Source of the DNA: an uncultured Mycoplasmatota bacterium
GTDB lineage: Bacteria; Bacillota_I; Bacilli_A; RF39; UBA660
DNA: 64,000 nucleotides
Reading direction: 5' to 3'
Assembly (NCBI GenBank): GCA_900547465.1
Contig: URHJ01000002.1
Span: forward strand, 23,375 to 87,374
The stretch's first letter is position 1; every line of letters starts with the position of its first letter. The notes under the pieces were generated by a model. The model worked only from the letters and a program-made list of their open reading frames with translations, did not search any database and was not told the DNA's origin. Of the stretch, positions 7,847-17,511 are shown in pieces. The position numbers were made by a program, and so were the translations under genes.

Positions 7847-9619
7847 ATGTCAAAGATAGCAGTAATGGATGATGTTTTAGCTAATAAAATTGCAGCTGGT
7901 GAAGTTGTAGAGAAAACAATGAATGTTGTAAAAGAATTAGTTGAAAATAGTATAGATGCAGAAAGTACAGTTATAAGAATTGAGTTAATTGATTCTGGTG
8001 TAAAAGAAATCAAAGTAATTGATAATGGCAAAGGAATGGATAGGGAAGATGCTTCTTTAGCTTTTTCACGTCATGCTACTTCTAAACTTAAAGATTTAGA
8101 TGATTTATTTAATATTTCTTCTCTTGGTTTTAGAGGTGAAGCACTTCCTTCAATTGCGGCTGTTTCAAATATGAGTTTAAAAACATCTGATCAAAAAGAG
8201 GGTACACTTGTTACAATAGAAGGTGGTAAAAATAAAAAAGTAGTTGCTTCTGATTTGCAAGAAGGAACAACTATTACAGTTAGAGATTTATTTTATAATA
8301 CACCTGTACGTTTAAAATATTTAAAAAATTTATATGTTGAACTTGCTAATATAACGGAATATGTTAATAAGATGGCTTTAGCATACCCATACATTAAGTT
8401 TACTCTCGTAAATAATGATAAAGTATTACTTGATACAACTGGTGATGGTGATTTGTTAAAAGTAATCTATAATATATATGGAATAGAAGTTGCTAAAAAA
8501 ATGATACCGATAGATGCTGAGAATGATGATTATCATATAAATGGTTTTATTTCTTATCCAGAACTTAATAAAAGTAATAGAAATTATATGACAACTTTAA
8601 TTAATGGTAGAGTTATCAAAAATAATGATTTAAATAGAACTATAGTTGATTGCTATCACACATATATGCATAAAGATAGGTATCCTATTGTTATTATAAA
8701 TATAGATGTAGATCCAATTTTAGTTGATATTAATATTCATCCTACTAAGATGGATGTTAAGTTTTCTAAGTTTGATACGTTAAAAGACTTAATAGAAAAA
8801 ACAATTACAAAGAGATTAGAAAAGATAAATTTAATACCTGATGCAGCTGTTAGAAATATTAATAATTTTAGTGAAGTTAGACATCAGATAATAGATAAAA
8901 AAGAAGATAGTATTGATAATTCTGATGCTAAGTATGAAGAGTTAGTATTAGATTTTGATATGGCTGATGAAAGTGTTTCTTATGAGAGTGATGATGTAGA
9001 TTCAAATACTAGTGAAGAAGTTAGTCAAGATAATTGTAGAATAAAAAAGATGATTGCTCGAGGAGTTGTTTTCTTAACTTATATAGTTGCAGAAAATGAA
9101 GATGGAATGTATTTAATTGATCAACATGCAGCTGCAGAACGTATAAATTATGAAAAAATAATGGCAAAATTAAAAGAAAAACCGATTCTTATTGATTTAT
9201 TGGTACCATTTAAGATAGAACTTAGTAAAGATGAGTTTTTAATTGCTAAAGATCATATTGATATATTAACTGACTATGGTTTTGATGTTGAAGATTTTGG
9301 CTTTAATTCTTTTATTGTCAGAAAATATCCAAATTGGATTTCACAAGATAGAGCACATGATTGTATAAAGAAGATATTTGATATTATTTGTGAAAAAAAA
9401 GAATTTGATTTTGATAAGTTTGTTTGGAGAATGGCTGCAACAACGGCATGTCGTATGTCTGTTATGGCTAATGAGTATATTTCTTTGGAAGAACAGCAAT
9501 GGATTCTTGATAATGTTAGAAAATGTGAAAATCCTTTTACTTGTCCTCATGGTAGACCAACGATTATTACCTATACTAAGTATGACTTAGAAAAATTATT
9601 TAAACGTTCACTTGATTAG
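7847..9619 (+). CDS. mutL: DNA mismatch repair protein MutL
   Basis: Links mismatch recognition by MutS to strand removal. The N-terminal GHKL ATPase motifs are all visible: NKIAAGEVVE, VENSIDA, DNGKGM, and GFRGEALPSI. The C-terminal domain carries DQHAAAERINYE and CPHGRP, the metal-binding motifs of the MutL family that nicks DNA itself, as expected in a bacterium without MutH. There are 590 residues with an acidic linker near 390-425. The ATG at 7847 gives the normal N-terminus. miaA follows 12 bases later; mutS is about 40 kb away instead of adjacent. Confidence 0.96.
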   Translation: MSKIAVMDDVLANKIAAGEVVEKTMNVVKELVENSIDAESTVIRIELIDSGVKEIKVIDNGKGMDREDASLAFSRHATSKLKDLDDLFNISSLGFRGEALPSIAAVSNMSLKTSDQKEGTLVTIEGGKNKKVVASDLQEGTTITVRDLFYNTPVRLKYLKNLYVELANITEYVNKMALAYPYIKFTLVNNDKVLLDTTGDGDLLKVIYNIYGIEVAKKMIPIDAENDDYHINGFISYPELNKSNRNYMTTLINGRVIKNNDLNRTIVDCYHTYMHKDRYPIVIINIDVDPILVDINIHPTKMDVKFSKFDTLKDLIEKTITKRLEKINLIPDAAVRNINNFSEVRHQIIDKKEDSIDNSDAKYEELVLDFDMADESVSYESDDVDSNTSEEVSQDNCRIKKMIARGVVFLTYIVAENEDGMYLIDQHAAAERINYEKIMAKLKEKPILIDLLVPFKIELSKDEFLIAKDHIDILTDYGFDVEDFGFNSFIVRKYPNWISQDRAHDCIKKIFDIICEKKEFDFDKFVWRMAATTACRMSVMANEYISLEEQQWILDNVRKCENPFTCPHGRPTIITYTKYDLEKLFKRSLD

Positions 9620-9631
9620 AGAGGTATTTTT

Positions 9632-10498
9632 ATGAAAGATGTTATTGTAATAGTAGGTCCAACTGGTGTTGGAAAAACTAAACTTAGTATTGAGCTGGCA
9701 AAAGAATTTGATGGTGAGATAATTAATGCAGATTCTGTAAGTATTTATAAAGATTTAGATATAGGTAGTGCTAAACCTACAAAATACGAACAGATGGAAG
9801 TCCCTCACCATCTAATTGATATCCGTGAAGTTACGGAAGAATATAGTATATTTGATTATCAAAAAGATGCTAGAAGAAAAATTGATGAAATACAAAAAAG
9901 AGGCAAAACAGTAATTATGGTAGGGGGAACTGGTCTTTATATAAAATCAGCTTTATATGATTATAACTTTACTGAAAATACAACTTATAATGAGTATAGT
10001 AATTTCACAAATGAAGAGATATTAGAAAAAATTCATAGTATAAATAGTGATTTAGATATCCATGTTAATAATAGAAAAAGATTAGTTAGAATGTTAAATA
10101 AACTAGAAAACAATGAAATAATTACTAGCAATAAAGATAAGTTGTTATATAATGTAAAAATAATTGGTTTAACTACAGATAGAGAAATTCTTTATCAGAG
10201 AATAAATAAGCGAGTAGATAATATGATAGCAGATGGTCTTTTAGATGAAGTCGCAGCTTTAAAAGATAAATATGATACTTCTAGAATTTTAAATAATGCT
10301 ATTGGGTATAAGGAATTTAAAAATTATAATGGATATTATTTAGAAGAAGTAGTTGATGAAATAAAGAAGAATTCTAGACATTATGCGAAAAGACAATATA
10401 CTTTCTTTAATCATCAAATGAATGTTACTTGGTTTGATGTTGATTTTAATAATTTTACTAATACTATAAGTGAAGTTGAAAAATTTATAAAAAAATAA
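9632..10498 (+). CDS. miaA: tRNA dimethylallyltransferase
   Basis: Transfers a dimethylallyl group to N6 of A37 in tRNAs reading UNN codons. The P-loop GPTGVGKTKLS (residues 8-18), the NADSVSIYKDLDIGSAKP substrate segment, GGTGLYIKSALYDY and the C-terminal RRQYTFF-like KRQYTFFNHQ are all recognisable. The usual Gln of the DSxQxY segment is a Ser here. At 288 residues it is slightly short. It follows mutL closely and is probably co-transcribed, as in many Bacillota. Confidence 0.94.
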   Translation: MKDVIVIVGPTGVGKTKLSIELAKEFDGEIINADSVSIYKDLDIGSAKPTKYEQMEVPHHLIDIREVTEEYSIFDYQKDARRKIDEIQKRGKTVIMVGGTGLYIKSALYDYNFTENTTYNEYSNFTNEEILEKIHSINSDLDIHVNNRKRLVRMLNKLENNEIITSNKDKLLYNVKIIGLTTDREILYQRINKRVDNMIADGLLDEVAALKDKYDTSRILNNAIGYKEFKNYNGYYLEEVVDEIKKNSRHYAKRQYTFFNHQMNVTWFDVDFNNFTNTISEVEKFIKK

Positions 10499-10558
10499 AG
10501 TTTAATGTTTATTTTTTTTGCTTTGTATGATAGAATCAAAGAAGATAGGTGAGGTATA

Positions 10559-11002
10559 ATGATAAGAAAAAAGGGTAAACTAAATAAGAAAACAATTTAT
10601 ATTTTATCTATTATTATTGTTTTGTTCATAGTTTATTTTTTATTTGAATATCAACGAGGTAAGGTAGAACGATATAATGAAAAATATAAAGTTTCTGAGG
10701 AGTTACTTTCTAATAAGAAATATGGTGGACTTTCAATAAAAAAAATTAAACTTAACGAACTTGGTGGTAGTTATTCTTTTACGGCTAAAGTTAAGAATAA
10801 TTCTGGTGTGAAGCATGAAATTGAACCTGTAAAGTTAATTTTTTTGGATAAGACTGGTAACAAAGTATGTGAAGTTAATTCTAATCTACCTAGACTTGAT
10901 GTTGATGAGGAATTTGATATGTATGCAATGATAGGTGAAGAATGTAGAAGGGCTTATACTTTTGTGATAGAAAGAGTAGAAGGAGAGAATAGTTATGAAT
11001 AA
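10559..11002 (+). CDS. membrane-anchored protein with an FxLYD-like extracellular domain
   Basis: A 147-residue protein with a basic N-terminus, one membrane helix (about residues 13-30), and an outer beta-rich domain. The stretch YSFTAKVKNNSGVKHEI followed by VKLIFLDKTGNKV has the pattern of FxLYD/DUF-type immunoglobulin-like domains seen in surface proteins. The function is unknown. Its last bases overlap the next gene by 8, so the two membrane-anchored proteins are probably made together. Confidence 0.6.
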   Translation: MIRKKGKLNKKTIYILSIIIVLFIVYFLFEYQRGKVERYNEKYKVSEELLSNKKYGGLSIKKIKLNELGGSYSFTAKVKNNSGVKHEIEPVKLIFLDKTGNKVCEVNSNLPRLDVDEEFDMYAMIGEECRRAYTFVIERVEGENSYE

Positions 11003-11468
11003 TAAGGATTTAAATAAGAAAGAAAAGAAAAATAATGATAATAAGCAAATTATGGTTTTACTTGTTGTGATTTTATTAGTTGTTGCGGCAATATTTTTGG
11101 CACTTAAATTTATGGGAAACACTTCTAAGAAGGTTGATTCGGCTAATATAGAAACAATTATGAAAAATGGTGAAACTAAGATAGTTTTTGTAATGAGTAG
11201 TGATAAATCTAATGAAAAGAAATCTAATAAAATAAAAGATTATTTGGATAGTAAAAATATAAATTATGTAACGTATGATGTTTCAAAGTACTCTAAGAAA
11301 GATTATCAAAAGATGTTACAAGATTTATCAATTAATCCTAGTGACTTTGGGTATCCTGCTGTTATTTACATAAAAGATGGTAAGTTATATTCTAATGTAA
11401 TTAATTTAGATGATACTAAAGTTGTTGACACTTTTATAAAGGATTATGATTTAACAAAAGTAAAGTAG
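10995..11468 (+). CDS. membrane-anchored thioredoxin-fold-like protein without CxxC
   Basis: A 157-residue protein with a lysine/asparagine-rich N-terminus, one membrane helix (about residues 20-40) and an outer domain whose pattern is thioredoxin-like: KIVFVMSS, a helix, INYVTYDV, and YPAVIYIKDGK with the cis-proline-type YPAV. The CxxC active site is missing, so redox catalysis is unlikely; it may bind a partner. The start follows AGAAGGAGAG and overlaps the upstream gene by 8 bases. A terminator follows. Confidence 0.55.
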   Translation: MNNKDLNKKEKKNNDNKQIMVLLVVILLVVAAIFLALKFMGNTSKKVDSANIETIMKNGETKIVFVMSSDKSNEKKSNKIKDYLDSKNINYVTYDVSKYSKKDYQKMLQDLSINPSDFGYPAVIYIKDGKLYSNVINLDDTKVVDTFIKDYDLTKVK

Positions 11469-11475
11469 TAATGTC

Positions 11476-11512
11476 AAAAAAAGTCAATTTATTTGAAAGT
11501 TGACTTTTTTTT
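11476..11512 (+). terminator. intrinsic terminator
   Basis: A long stem AAAAAAAGTCAA / TTGACTTTTTTT around a 12-base loop, the 3' arm being the T-run. Confidence 0.85.
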
Positions 11513-11551
11513 ATGTATAATAAATTATGGGAAGTAATGGAGGTATGAGAC

Positions 11552-13453
11552 ATGGCGTTAAAATATGATGATTCATCGATAAAAATATTAGAAGGACTTG
11601 ATGCGGTTAGAAAGCGTCCAGGTATGTATATTGGATCAACTGATAAGAGAGGACTTCACCATTTAGTTTGGGAAATTGTAGATAACTCAGTAGATGAAGC
11701 TATTAATGGATTTGGTGATTATATTAAAATTACAATCCATAGTGATAAGAGTATTAGTGTAGAAGATCATGGTCGTGGTGTGCCAACGGGAAAACACGCT
11801 TCTGGTAAATCAACTCCAGAGGTTATTTTTACTGTGCTTCATGCTGGTGGTAAGTTTGAAACAGATGGATATAAAGTATCTGGTGGTCTTCATGGTGTTG
11901 GTAGTAGTGTAGTTAATGCTTTATCAAAATGGATGGAAGTTACAATAAAAAGAGATAAGGAAGAACATTATATAAGATTTGAAAACGGTGGTCATGTAGC
12001 AGTTCCTCTAAAAAAGATAGGTACTACAAATAAAACAGGAACAACAGTAAGATTTTTACCTGATGATGAGATTTTTACAACAACGAATTTTTCATTTACA
12101 ACTATATGTGAAAGAATGCAAGAATCTGCTTTTTTATTAAAAGGAATTACAATAGAAGTTGTTGATGAAGAAGATGGTAGAGATGCTAAATATTGTTACG
12201 AAAGAGGAATTGAAGAGTTTGTAGAAGATTTAAATCATGGAAAAAGTACTCTTCATAAAGTTTTAGCAATCACAGGTTTAAAAGATAATATTGAAGTAGA
12301 TATAGCTATGCAGTATACAGATACTTATCATGAGAACATTGTTAGTTTTGTAAATAATGTAAAAACGGTTGATGGTGGAAGTCATGAAGTTGGATTTAAA
12401 ACAGCACTTACTAGAGTTTTTAATGATTATGCTAAGTCAAATGGATTTATTAAAGGTAAAGAAAAATCATTAGAAGGTAGTGATGTGAGAGAAGGTCTTA
12501 CAGCTGTTATTAGTCTAAAAATTCCAGAATCTTTACTACAATTTGAAGGTCAAACAAAAGGAAAGTTAGGTACTCCTCAAGCTAGAGTTGTAGTTGATTC
12601 TATTGTTACAGATCAAATGAAAATGTTCTTAGAGGAAAATAAGACAATTGCAACAGATATTATTAATAAATCATTAAAAAGTAAGATTGCAAGAGAGGCA
12701 GCTAGAAAAGCTCGTGAAGAAGCTAGAAAGGGAAATAAGAAAAATTCTAAGGAAAGAAGTTTGTCCGGAAAACTTGCTCCTGCTCAAAGCAAAGATAAAA
12801 CAAAAAAAGAATTATTCCTAGTCGAGGGTGATTCAGCTGGTGGTTCTGCTAAACAAGGTCGTGATCGTAAATATCAAGCAATACTTCCGTTACGTGGTAA
12901 AGTACTTAATACAGAGAAAACTAAAGAAGAAGATATTTTAAAAAATGAAGAAATTAATACAATGATATATACTATTGGTGCTGGATATGGTCAAAACTTT
13001 TCAATTGATGACTGTGAATATGCTAAAGTAATTATCATGAGCGATGCTGATGAAGATGGTGGACATATTCAATGTTTATTATTAACTTTCTTTTATCGTT
13101 ATATGAAACCACTAATAGAAGATGGAAGACTATTTGTAGCCCTTCCACCGCTATTTAAAATTCAAAGTGGTAAAAATATTGATTATGCTTATACAATAGA
13201 AGAGATGAAAGAAAAGTCTAAGGGGAAGAAATGTGAAATTCAAAGATACAAAGGACTTGGTGAAATGAATGCAGATCAACTTTGTGAAACTACTATGCAA
13301 CCTGGTTCGAGAACATTAATAAGAGTTAATATAGAAGATGCTCAACTTGCTGAAAAGCGTGTATCTGTCTTAATGGGCGATGATGTTCCTCCTCGTAAAG
13401 AATGGATTGATGAAAATGTTGAGTTTACCTTAGAAGATGAGTACCAAATATAA
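11552..13453 (+). CDS. parE: DNA topoisomerase IV subunit B
   Basis: ATPase subunit of the type II topoisomerase that decatenates chromosomes. Visible are the ATP-binding segments EIVDNSVDEA, DHGRGVPTG and GGLHGVGSSVVNALS, the TOPRIM motifs LVEGDSAGGSAKQGRD and DADEDGGHIQ, the PLRGKVLN segment and IQRYKGLGEMN. It has 633 residues. It is called ParE and not GyrB because its partner two genes on is ParC-like and because no recF/dnaA context is present. A TGTATAAT -10 lies upstream, and the start follows AATGGAGG. Confidence 0.92.
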   Translation: MALKYDDSSIKILEGLDAVRKRPGMYIGSTDKRGLHHLVWEIVDNSVDEAINGFGDYIKITIHSDKSISVEDHGRGVPTGKHASGKSTPEVIFTVLHAGGKFETDGYKVSGGLHGVGSSVVNALSKWMEVTIKRDKEEHYIRFENGGHVAVPLKKIGTTNKTGTTVRFLPDDEIFTTTNFSFTTICERMQESAFLLKGITIEVVDEEDGRDAKYCYERGIEEFVEDLNHGKSTLHKVLAITGLKDNIEVDIAMQYTDTYHENIVSFVNNVKTVDGGSHEVGFKTALTRVFNDYAKSNGFIKGKEKSLEGSDVREGLTAVISLKIPESLLQFEGQTKGKLGTPQARVVVDSIVTDQMKMFLEENKTIATDIINKSLKSKIAREAARKAREEARKGNKKNSKERSLSGKLAPAQSKDKTKKELFLVEGDSAGGSAKQGRDRKYQAILPLRGKVLNTEKTKEEDILKNEEINTMIYTIGAGYGQNFSIDDCEYAKVIIMSDADEDGGHIQCLLLTFFYRYMKPLIEDGRLFVALPPLFKIQSGKNIDYAYTIEEMKEKSKGKKCEIQRYKGLGEMNADQLCETTMQPGSRTLIRVNIEDAQLAEKRVSVLMGDDVPPRKEWIDENVEFTLEDEYQI

Positions 13454-13486
13454 AATAAATATTAATTATGTTAGGGGGATTTCTAT

Positions 13487-14065
13487 ATGACAGATGATAA
13501 TTTAAATGAATTAAAAAGAAATTATAGTGATTTAGTTAACAAAAAGCAGGAGTTATTGGAATTAAGAGAAACTCTTAAAAAATATGAAAGAAAAAAAGCA
13601 GTGAAAAAATATCTTGAATTAAAGGAAGAATTTCTAAGTTTGAATCGTTCTATTGCTGATACACCTGATGATGTCTTGTTTGAAATAGCAATGGGAAAAT
13701 CTAAAATAACGGGTGATTCAGATAATATTTATGTTTTTTTAGGATCTTACAAAAAATCAAATGAAAGAGATATAGTCCATTCATCACGTGATATAAGGAT
13801 ATTTGATGGTGAAACTGATAATATTGATTATAAAATTTATAGAAATTTGGAAGGAGATCATTTGGATAAGGTAATTGTTCCATCAGACGAATGTGAAGAG
13901 TTTGAAGAAGAAAATATAATTATTTATCCACGGACAATTTTGACTGGTGGATATTATTATCAAATAAGGAGTAGATATTATAAAGATGCCATTAAAAATG
14001 GTATAGATAAGGCTAGAGAAAAGTTGCTTAGTCGTGAAAAGACAAATTATAATAATAAAAAATAA
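13487..14065 (+). CDS. unknown protein between parE and parC
   Basis: I do not recognise this 192-residue soluble protein. The first 60 residues look like a coiled coil rich in Leu, Lys and Glu; the rest is a mixed domain with an acidic stretch (SDECEEFEEENIIIYPRT). Its ribosome binding site TTAGGGGG is strong and codon use looks like its neighbours. It interrupts the usual parE-parC pair, and a short broken frame follows it. Confidence 0.7.
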   Translation: MTDDNLNELKRNYSDLVNKKQELLELRETLKKYERKKAVKKYLELKEEFLSLNRSIADTPDDVLFEIAMGKSKITGDSDNIYVFLGSYKKSNERDIVHSSRDIRIFDGETDNIDYKIYRNLEGDHLDKVIVPSDECEEFEEENIIIYPRTILTGGYYYQIRSRYYKDAIKNGIDKAREKLLSREKTNYNNKK

Positions 14066-14083
14066 TTTTAAATAAAGAGTTCA

Positions 14084-14245
14084 ATGATAAAAATATATGA
14101 AGATGCTTATTTTGATAATTTAAAAACATCTGAAGGTTTAGAAAAATGTAATAGATATGAAGAAATATAAGCTGATATAGAAGAAAGAATGTTGTGTGAG
14201 GAACAAAAAGGTGTACAAGTCGTAAATAATAAAACAAAATATTAA
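14084..14245 (+). pseudogene. short broken frame, possible gene remnant
   Basis: Starting at ATG 14084 the frame reads 28 codons (MIKIYEDAYFDNLKTSEG...), hits a TAA at 14168-14170, then continues with plausible coding sequence (ADIEERMLCEEQ...) to a second TAA at 14243-14245. Composition resembles coding DNA on both sides of the stop. It could be a decayed tail of the upstream unknown gene family, or a real 28-residue peptide. Confidence 0.35.
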
Positions 14246-14264
14246 TAGAAGTTAGGTGATTTAT

Positions 14265-16802
14265 ATGGCAAGAAAGAAAACAGAAACGCAGGAAGTTATA
14301 GAAAAAATATTTGATTATACATTAGAAGACATAATGGGTGAAAGATTTGGAAGTTATTCTAAATATATTATCCAAGATCGTGCTATTCCTGATGCTAGAG
14401 ATGGGTTAAAGCCTGTTCAAAGAAGAATTTTATATTCTATGCATAAAGAAAGAAATACTTATGATAAAGGATATCGTAAGAGTGCAAAAACTGTTGGAGA
14501 TGTTATAGGTAATTACCATCCACATGGTGATACATCTATATATGATGCTATGGTTAGAATGAGTCAGTCTTGGAAAACTAGACTTCCTTATATTGATATG
14601 CATGGTAATAATGGTTCAATTGATGGTGATAGTCCTGCGGCTTATCGTTATACTGAAGCTAGACTTTCTAAAATAAGTAATGAAATGCTTCGTGATATTG
14701 ATAAAGATACAGTAGAATTTGCTCCTAACTTTGATGATACTACAGAAGAACCAACTGTTTTACCGGCTAGATTTCCAGCTTTACTTGTTTATGGTGCTCA
14801 AGGTATTTCAGCTGGTTATGCTACAAATATTCCTCCTCATAACTTGAGTGAAGTTGTTGATGCTACAATTCACAGAATTGATAATCCAAATTGTAGTCTA
14901 GATACTTTAATGAAATATGTTAAAGGACCTGATTTTCCTACTGGTGGAATTGTAGAAGGTCTTGATGGTATTAAAAGTGCTTATGAAACTGGACGTGGAA
15001 GAATAATAATTAGAAGTAGATATCATTTTGAAGAAGAAAAGGGTAAAACTTCTTTAATTATTACGGAAATACCATTTGAATCTAACAAAATGCAAATGGT
15101 TAAGAAAATGGATGATATCCGTATTGATAAAAAAATTGATGGTATTAGTGAAGTTAGAGATGAGTCTGCAGCTGATGTCCGTATAGTAGTAGATCTAAAA
15201 AAAGGTGCTAATAAAGACTTAATTGTTAACTATTTCTTGAAGAATACTGATATGCAAATAAGTTATAACTTTAATATGGTTTCAATTGTTAATAAAAGAC
15301 CGAAACTTCTTGGATTATGTGGTGCACTTGATGCTTTTATTGCTCATCAAAGAGAAGTTATTGTAAGACGTACTAGATTTGATTTAGATCATGCTGAAGC
15401 TCGTCTTCATATAGTTGAAGGTTTAATTAAATGTATTTCCATTTTAGATGAAGTAATTAAAGTAATACGTGCTAGTAAAAATAAATCTGATGCTAAGCAG
15501 AATTTAGTAAAAGAATTTGATTTTAGTGAAGCTCAGGCTGAGGCTATTGTTACATTACAATTATATCGTTTGACTAATACAGATGTAGTAGAATTAGAAG
15601 AAGAAATGGCTAAGTTAAAGAAAATAATTGAAGGTTTAAACTCTATTTTGGGTGATGAAGATGTGTTAAAATCAGTAATGAAAAAGGAATTACGTGATGT
15701 TAAGAAAAATTACGGATTAGAGAGAATGACAGATATTAAAGAAGATATAACTGAGATTAAGATTGATACTAGTGTTATGATACCAAAAGAAGATGTTATT
15801 GTTATGATGACTAAAGATGGATATATTAAGCGTACAAGTTCAAGAAGTTATCAAGCAAGTAATAAAGATGATGTAACCTTAAAAGAAAATGATTACATTA
15901 TTGGCCTTTATGAGATGTCGACTTTGGATACATTACTTGTATTTACTTCTCTTGGTAATTATTTATATATTCCTGTTCATACTATCTTTGATATAAAATG
16001 GAAAGATATAGGTAAACATGTATCTAATTTAGTACCAATTGAAGAAGATGAAAAAATAGTTTCTACTATTCCGATTTACTCATTTGAAGATAATAAAAAT
16101 ATTATAGTTGTTTCTAAAAATGGTATGATAAAAAGAACTAAAGTATCTGACTTTAAATTAACTAGATATTCTAAGCCAACTAGTTGTATGAAATTAAAGA
16201 ATGATGATTTATTATTAGATGCATTTATAGAAAAAGAAAATACAGTTTTCCTAACAACAAATACTGGGTATGGACTTTCTTTCGCAACTAGTGAGATACC
16301 TATTGTTGGTGTTAAGGCTAGTGGTGTTAAAGCGATGGCTTTGAAAGATGATTATTTAGTTTCTGCAAATAATTTTGATTATAATAAAGCTGAATATATA
16401 TCTATAATTACTGATAGAGGTAGTGGTAAAAGAGTTAGGTTGACTGAGTTCCCAATCTCAAGTCGTACAAGGCGAGGATTGTTACTTCTTCGTGAAGTTA
16501 AAACTAATCCATATCAAGTACTTAAAACATTTATTGTTGATAATAAAAGTCATATTGGTATTAAAAATGGAGAAATAAATATTGTAAAGGAAACCGAACT
16601 ACCTATTTCTGATCGTTATTCAACTGGTAAGGAATTAACAAAACATGGATTAGTTGATGCCTTTGTTATTGCAGATTTAGAGACTAAAGAAAACTTTGAT
16701 GAAGGTAGTGAAATAGAAGAGGTTAGTACTTCTAAAAAAGAACAAGTTGATTTAAAAGAAATAGATGATAGGTTAATGACTATAGATGATTTCTTAAATT
16801 AA
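14265..16802 (+). CDS. parC: DNA topoisomerase IV subunit A
   Basis: DNA-cutting and religating subunit that pairs with ParE. The N-terminus (ERFGSYSKYIIQDRAIPDARDGLKPVQRRILY), the HPHGD segment and the catalytic tyrosine in SPAAYRYTEARLS are visible; the C-terminal half has the repeated beta-pinwheel blades (for example MTKDGYIKRTSSRSY and VSKNGMIKRTKVSDF). The GyrA box (QRRGQG type) is absent; there is only a divergent SSRTRRG-type blade, which supports ParC. It has 845 residues. The quinolone-region residue after HPHGD is Thr where many ParC have Ser. The ATG at 14265 follows AGGTGAT. Confidence 0.94.
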   Translation: MARKKTETQEVIEKIFDYTLEDIMGERFGSYSKYIIQDRAIPDARDGLKPVQRRILYSMHKERNTYDKGYRKSAKTVGDVIGNYHPHGDTSIYDAMVRMSQSWKTRLPYIDMHGNNGSIDGDSPAAYRYTEARLSKISNEMLRDIDKDTVEFAPNFDDTTEEPTVLPARFPALLVYGAQGISAGYATNIPPHNLSEVVDATIHRIDNPNCSLDTLMKYVKGPDFPTGGIVEGLDGIKSAYETGRGRIIIRSRYHFEEEKGKTSLIITEIPFESNKMQMVKKMDDIRIDKKIDGISEVRDESAADVRIVVDLKKGANKDLIVNYFLKNTDMQISYNFNMVSIVNKRPKLLGLCGALDAFIAHQREVIVRRTRFDLDHAEARLHIVEGLIKCISILDEVIKVIRASKNKSDAKQNLVKEFDFSEAQAEAIVTLQLYRLTNTDVVELEEEMAKLKKIIEGLNSILGDEDVLKSVMKKELRDVKKNYGLERMTDIKEDITEIKIDTSVMIPKEDVIVMMTKDGYIKRTSSRSYQASNKDDVTLKENDYIIGLYEMSTLDTLLVFTSLGNYLYIPVHTIFDIKWKDIGKHVSNLVPIEEDEKIVSTIPIYSFEDNKNIIVVSKNGMIKRTKVSDFKLTRYSKPTSCMKLKNDDLLLDAFIEKENTVFLTTNTGYGLSFATSEIPIVGVKASGVKAMALKDDYLVSANNFDYNKAEYISIITDRGSGKRVRLTEFPISSRTRRGLLLLREVKTNPYQVLKTFIVDNKSHIGIKNGEINIVKETELPISDRYSTGKELTKHGLVDAFVIADLETKENFDEGSEIEEVSTSKKEQVDLKEIDDRLMTIDDFLN

Positions 16803-16810
16803 AAATAAGT

Positions 16811-16836
16811 AATAAGTAATTTACTTATTTTTTTTT
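16811..16836 (+). terminator. intrinsic terminator after parC
   Basis: A 7-bp stem AATAAGT/ACTTATT with a 5-base loop, followed by a long T-run. Confidence 0.8.
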
Positions 16837-16861
16837 GCATATATATAACTAGGTGGTTAAT

Positions 16862-17209
16862 ATGTCCTTAGATTTATTTAAACAGTTTGCCAGAAGTCAC
16901 CCAGAACTTGCGACTAATGTAATGAATAATAAAACAAGTTGGCAAAAATTATATGAACTTTTTGAAATGTATGGTGAAAATAGTAGTGTATGGGATAAAT
17001 ATTTTGTAAGAAAAGCTACTACTGGTGAAGTTACGTCATCTTTTTCTGACTTATTTAATATGATTAAGAATGTTGATTTAGAATCAGTTCAAAAAGGAGT
17101 TAATAATCTTCAAAAAACAATAGGTTTATTACAAGATATTGGGATAGGTACAACTGTAAAAGAGCCTAAGTATGAACCTAGGCCAATGTATAAATATTTT
17201 GATGATTAA
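16862..17209 (+). CDS. ylbD: YlbD family protein (putative spore coat)
   Basis: A 115-residue protein beginning SLDLFKQFARSHPELATNV, then KTSWQKLYELFEMYGENSSVWDKY. This matches the YlbD family pattern (FKxFVxxHPxL ... TWQxLYE...GE...W). In Bacillus the family is annotated as a putative spore coat protein. The next genes are ylbE, ylbF and rsmD (ylbH) in the B. subtilis order. ATG 16862 follows AGGTGG; its stop overlaps the ylbE start (TAATG). Confidence 0.88.
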   Translation: MSLDLFKQFARSHPELATNVMNNKTSWQKLYELFEMYGENSSVWDKYFVRKATTGEVTSSFSDLFNMIKNVDLESVQKGVNNLQKTIGLLQDIGIGTTVKEPKYEPRPMYKYFDD

Positions 17210-17430
17210 TGAATATTAAAACACAATTACAAGTTAGGAGTAATCCTAATATTTATAGATATTTAAGAGAATATTCCTATTGGTATAAATATCTAAATCG
17301 AAATGGTGAGAGTATAAAAGAGTTAGAGAGGGAAATGAAGGATAGATATAGACTTCGTACAGAGGATAAATTAGAATCAATTAATAATAGTATTAGTTTA
17401 ATTCATAGTTTTATGGATGTTTTGAAATAG
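17209..17430 (+). CDS. ylbE: YlbE family protein
   Basis: A 73-residue protein with YLREYSYWYKYLNRNGESIKELE, the YlbE pattern (FLRxxPxWYRxLSRNP). Function unknown. It overlaps ylbD by one base, so the two are translationally coupled. The stop codon lies inside a terminator stem. Confidence 0.85.
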   Translation: MNIKTQLQVRSNPNIYRYLREYSYWYKYLNRNGESIKELEREMKDRYRLRTEDKLESINNSISLIHSFMDVLK

Positions 17431-17450
17431 AAAATATTTTCTATTTTTTT
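17427..17450 (+). terminator. intrinsic terminator overlapping the ylbE stop
   Basis: A stem ATAGAAA/TTTCTAT with a 4-base loop, followed by T. The 5' arm contains the TAG stop of ylbE. Confidence 0.75.
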
Positions 17451-17484
17451 TATGTACAAAATTCTTTTTACTTCTTGTTATGAA

Positions 17485-17493
17485 TGCTATAAT
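17485..17493 (+). promoter_or_regulatory. extended -10 promoter of ylbF
   Basis: TGCTATAAT lies about 19 bases before the ylbF ATG; the -35 is weak (TTTTTA at 17 bases). Confidence 0.55.
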
Positions 17494-17511
17494 AAGTATG
17501 GGTGAATATTG

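Noticed and set aside
14510..14560. Thr after HPHGD in ParC as a quinolone resistance mutation
   Set aside because: Ser/Thr variation at this position occurs naturally; resistance changes are usually to bulky or charged residues.
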